Positions 60,901-64,000 of a stretch of 64,000 bases of DNA are shown one piece after another. The notes beneath the pieces are model-generated. The model made no database searches. It saw only the letters and a program-made list of their open reading frames with translations, and was not told the origin of the DNA. The position numbers and the translations under genes are program-made. The stretch comes from Faecalicatena contorta (GTDB lineage Bacteria > Bacillota > Clostridia > Lachnospirales > Lachnospiraceae), in NCBI RefSeq assembly GCF_003149105.1, contig NZ_QGDS01000005.1, forward strand, positions 230,942 through 294,941. The letters run 5' to 3'. Within the stretch, counting starts at the first letter, position 1. The number at the start of each line of letters is the position of its first letter.

Positions 60901-63900
60901 TTACTCTTCTCCGCCTAAGCCATTTCTCGCCTTTTTAAGTTCCAGCTCTTCTCTTAGTTCAAAGATTCTTGCCTGCCGTTTCTTCATACTCTTTGTATAA
61001 AGTATTAATACGAGTAATGCAAGCAGCATCAGTAAGAAATGAAGGATACAGCAAGCGTGGTCATCGAGGTTTGTATTTGCCAACGGTGTCTCTGTGTCTT
61101 CTATTGGTGTCAGCTCATAACTACCGTCTTCGTTTTCTGTTACTTCAGCATCTATTGCTCCTGCCGGTGTTTGAGTCGGCGGAATTACTGCTGTAGGTGC
61201 TGCCGGTATAAGCGCTGCCGGTGTTGGTACTGCCGGAGCAGCCGGTGCTGCTGGAGTAACCGGTGTCACTGGTGTTACAGGTGGTGTTGGCGTAGTAGGT
61301 GTTGTTGGCTCTATTGGTGTTACAGGCACTTCGATCTCTTCCCCTGTCCATACTCCTGTTACCGTTACATCAGAATCTCCCATAATTCCGCTGTTGGGAT
61401 CGTTCCATTCACCCAGTGTGTAACTTCCGTTCCTGTTGCCATTCCCATCGTGGGTGTAGACTACTGTTGCCGGCATTTCATTGTCAATTGTATACTCCTG
61501 ACCATTTACAAGACCGGTTATGCTGGCTGGTAATCCAGGTACTATTACATTTCCAGCTTCGTCATACAGTGTGGTGCCATCTGGTAAACCGCTCCAGCTG
61601 TAGATTACGTTGTGGGATGCCACTGCTGTCTCTGTAAAGCTCCATGTACCTCTGATGGTCATATCTGATGTAATGCTGCTTCCCGGCTTTGTATCCCAGC
61701 CGCTGAAAGTGTATGCTCCATTTACATTTCCATATGCATCATGGGTTGTTACTGTGTAACCATTTGAGAACCTGCTATCCACTTCGTATGGTGCGTTATT
61801 GATGTAAGCTTTTGTGTCTGTGGGCAATGTCTGTGCATAAGCTCCACCTGGTATATCACCTGACCACTGGTAGGTAATGTTCCATGTGTCAACTTCTACA
61901 TTTCCTGCTGTCCATACACCTGTTACCGTTACATCATCATCTCCCATAATTCCGTTATTCGGGTCATTCCATTTACTCAATGTGTAACTCTGGTTTATGT
62001 TACCATACGCATCATGAGTGTAAACTACCTTTGGAATTTCATTGTCAATGGTGTATTCCTGGCCATTTCTAAGGCCCGTTAAACCTGCAGGTAAAACAGG
62101 TACTACTACATTTCCGGCTCCGTCATACAGTGTGGTGCCTTCCGGCAAACCGCTCCAGCTATAATTTACATTGCGAAGTGGCTTATAAGTTACTGTAAAC
62201 TCTAAATCATCTGCCGGCATACCATTTTCACCGCTGCTGATGGATGCATAATCCATTGTGTATCCGTCAATTGCCGGTGACTGAACTGAGAACGCTTCTC
62301 CAACTGCAAATTCGCCTGTATAGTCAGGTGCTGCGGTTGCTGATGTTTCACTGTGTACATAGTGGATTGTCAGAGTATATAATCTTTCTACCGATACTTC
62401 GCCAGTTGTGCCCTCCTCAGGCTCCGGTGTCTCATCTGAAGTACCTGTTGCTGTATTAGTAATGGTCTTTCCAGAATCTGCTCTTGTCACCTCATAGCTG
62501 CAATTTATAATAACAGATTTGCCCGGTGCAAGCTGGCCAATCAATACTGTACTTCCATCAACCGTGTATCCATCACCTTCGGCGAATACTACATTTCCAG
62601 ATGCATTTGAAAGCTGGTCTGAAATTACTAAATTATTTAACGTAGTATTTCCGGCATTTGCCACCTTAATCTGATACTGGATGGTATCTCCAATGTGGTA
62701 GAGCTCCTGCTCATCAATGATAGACTTGCTGACATTCATGCTTGGATTCTTTGTTTCTACCGGTATCGGTGTTTCCGGATTCTGTGGGTCAGTTTCATCT
62801 GCTTTTACAATGGCAACATTCATGATTCCCTCACCATTGTCAATATCTGCCTGAGTTACTGTGTATTCTGCATTTACTGTGACTGTGGCTCCTACCATAA
62901 GTCTGTCAATCTTTGCCACACCATTTTCAACAGTATAGCCGCTTCCCGGCAAAATTACCGCTCCACTGAGCCCTTCCTCAACTGTTATGTTTTCCTGGGT
63001 TACATTTCCGGCATTTGTTACCTTAATTTCAAAAGTTGCTGTTTCGCCTGCCTTAAATGCTCCGTCCTCTCCGGTTCCTTGATTTGTCACTTCCTTAGAG
63101 GTTACTATATCAGGTTTCTGTGTATCCGTTGGTACGTCCACTGAAGGATTCTGCGGCTGCGGCTGGTTCTCACCTGGTACTGTTACTGCTGCTACATTTC
63201 TTGCGCCGCCATTGTCTACATCTTCCTGAGTTACTTTATACTGGGCATATACAACGGTACTGGTATTTGGTGCCATGCTGGTAATAACTGCACTGCCATT
63301 TTCTTCTACCGTATACCCTGTTCCACTCGTAATCACTGCGCCTTCTAACTGGTCAGCTACTGTGATATTCTTTAATGTGGTATTCCCAGTATTTGTTACT
63401 GTAATAGTAAATGTTGCTGTCTCATCTGCCTTGAACGCTCCGTTTTCACCTGTTCCGTTATTGCTGACAGCTTTCACTGCCGTAAATGCCGGTGCCTTTG
63501 TATCCGTTGGTACATCTACTGACGGCTCCTGCGGCTCTGGCTGGTTCTCACCTGGTACTGTTACCGCTGCGATATTTTTCACGCCGCCATTATCTACATC
63601 CGCCTGAGTTACTTCATACTGTGCTTTTACAACTACACTGGCATCAGGTGCAATGCTGCTAATAACTGCACTTCCATCTTCTTCTACCGTATACCCTGTT
63701 CCATCTATAATAACTGCACCATTTAGCTTCTCAGTTACTGTGATGTCCTTTAAGGTTGTATTTCCAGTATTTCTTACGATGATATCAAATGTTGCTGTCT
63801 CACCTGCCTTAAATGGTCCTTCTTCTTCATTTGTTATTACCTTAGAAGTTTCCATTTTCGGTTTCTTTGTATCTGTTGGCACATCTACTGACGGCTCCTG

Positions 63901-64000
63901 TGGCTCTGGCTGGTTCTCACCTGGTACAGTTACCGTTGCGATATTTTTCACGCCGCCATTATCTACATCCGCCTGAGTTACTTCATACTGTGCTTTTACA
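60901..64000 (-). CDS. Giant DUF11/MucBP/SHIRT-like repeat adhesin, C-terminal part (5' end beyond window)
   Basis: The last 1033 codons are visible; the reading frame is open at base 64000, so an ATG at 63951 is only internal. From the window edge: at least three and a half DUF11-like beta repeats of about 123 aa (FKAGETATF..NTGNTTLK), a MucBP-like domain (LYTLTIHYVHSET), and three SHIRT/InlB-like repeats (YSWSGLPDGTTLYDEAGNV). After these come a Pro-Thr-Ala wall-spanning stretch, LANTNLDDHACC, one membrane helix and a basic tail. A cell-surface adhesin with a membrane-type anchor rather than a clear LPxTG. Confidence 0.85.
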   Translation of the reverse strand, partial: VKAQYEVTQADVDNGGVKNIATVTVPGENQPEPQEPSVDVPTDTKKPKMETSKVITNEEEGPFKAGETATFDIIVRNTGNTTLKDITVTEKLNGAVIIDGTGYTVEEDGSAVISSIAPDASVVVKAQYEVTQADVDNGGVKNIAAVTVPGENQPEPQEPSVDVPTDTKAPAFTAVKAVSNNGTGENGAFKADETATFTITVTNTGNTTLKNITVADQLEGAVITSGTGYTVEENGSAVITSMAPNTSTVVYAQYKVTQEDVDNGGARNVAAVTVPGENQPQPQNPSVDVPTDTQKPDIVTSKEVTNQGTGEDGAFKAGETATFEIKVTNAGNVTQENITVEEGLSGAVILPGSGYTVENGVAKIDRLMVGATVTVNAEYTVTQADIDNGEGIMNVAIVKADETDPQNPETPIPVETKNPSMNVSKSIIDEQELYHIGDTIQYQIKVANAGNTTLNNLVISDQLSNASGNVVFAEGDGYTVDGSTVLIGQLAPGKSVIINCSYEVTRADSGKTITNTATGTSDETPEPEEGTTGEVSVERLYTLTIHYVHSETSATAAPDYTGEFAVGEAFSVQSPAIDGYTMDYASISSGENGMPADDLEFTVTYKPLRNVNYSWSGLPEGTTLYDGAGNVVVPVLPAGLTGLRNGQEYTIDNEIPKVVYTHDAYGNINQSYTLSKWNDPNNGIMGDDDVTVTGVWTAGNVEVDTWNITYQWSGDIPGGAYAQTLPTDTKAYINNAPYEVDSRFSNGYTVTTHDAYGNVNGAYTFSGWDTKPGSSITSDMTIRGTWSFTETAVASHNVIYSWSGLPDGTTLYDEAGNVIVPGLPASITGLVNGQEYTIDNEMPATVVYTHDGNGNRNGSYTLGEWNDPNSGIMGDSDVTVTGVWTGEEIEVPVTPIEPTTPTTPTPPVTPVTPVTPAAPAAPAVPTPAALIPAAPTAVIPPTQTPAGAIDAEVTENEDGSYELTPIEDTETPLANTNLDDHACCILHFLLMLLALLVLILYTKSMKKRQARIFELREELELKKARNGLGGEE

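Noticed and set aside
62695..63607. Plus-strand frames antisense to the adhesin
   Set aside because: Shadow frames produced by repeat-rich low-complexity codons; no ribosome sites.

Overview
The window reads as chromosomal DNA of an anaerobic Clostridia, most likely Lachnospiraceae. This is inferred from AGGAGG-type ribosome binding sites, frequent TTG/GTG starts, a nine-gene V/A-type ATPase operon, a Met T-box on metG, a NiaR-NadABC unit, T7SS-like YhgE/Pip, and a surface adhesin with a DDHACC-type membrane anchor. No 16S or species marker is present, so the genus is not fixed.

Layout: 1-1571, a methylmalonate-semialdehyde dehydrogenase fragment divergent from a DeoR regulator. 1838-8690, a minus-strand block larE-larC-larB (nickel-pincer cofactor synthesis), a FecBCD-type metal ABC importer and a DUF3842 gene; the latter has a structured leader and a dyad operator over its promoter. 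8802-12254, YhgE/Pip with an Rrf2 regulator. 12456-19283, an AT-rich accessory island at tRNA-Lys(CTT), with three copies of the tRNA 3'-end/terminator, integrase and IS110 remnants and small unknown genes. 19452-20712, thioredoxin and trmB. 20950-29567, the V-ATPase operon. 29620-37314, a methyltransferase, a diguanylate cyclase, glgB and a large TPR/acidic-repeat/ATPase protein. 37315-38731, a mostly gene-free stretch with decayed coding traces. 38732-41325, metG with its T-box leader. 41374-45000, NAD synthesis. 45077-46581, a NYN-LOTUS protein and a phosphodiesterase. 46729-56748, a sugar-type ABC importer with an amidohydrolase, divergent from a double-kinase sensor and its regulator. 56748-60218, AIM24, signal peptidase I, and an HD-GYP/metallo-beta-lactamase (ODP-like) pair. 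60321-64000, two twin small membrane proteins and the 3' part of a giant repeat adhesin.

The most unusual signals are non-coding. (1) A family of about 125-nt structured elements occurs five times (1616, 7774, 40731, 40859, 51055) with stems that change sequence but keep pairing; two tandem copies sit inside the metG T-box leader. (2) Two IS110 left ends carry bridge-RNA-like regions with covarying stems. (3) A different two-hairpin element occurs twice inside the tRNA island. (4) A leader RNA plus a 29-bp dyad precedes the DUF3842 gene of the lar/metal-import block. A second palindrome family (AAAAGGG..CCCTTTT) lies at gene ends and supplies stop codons or terminators.

All functions are read from motifs and gene context; no database search was possible.
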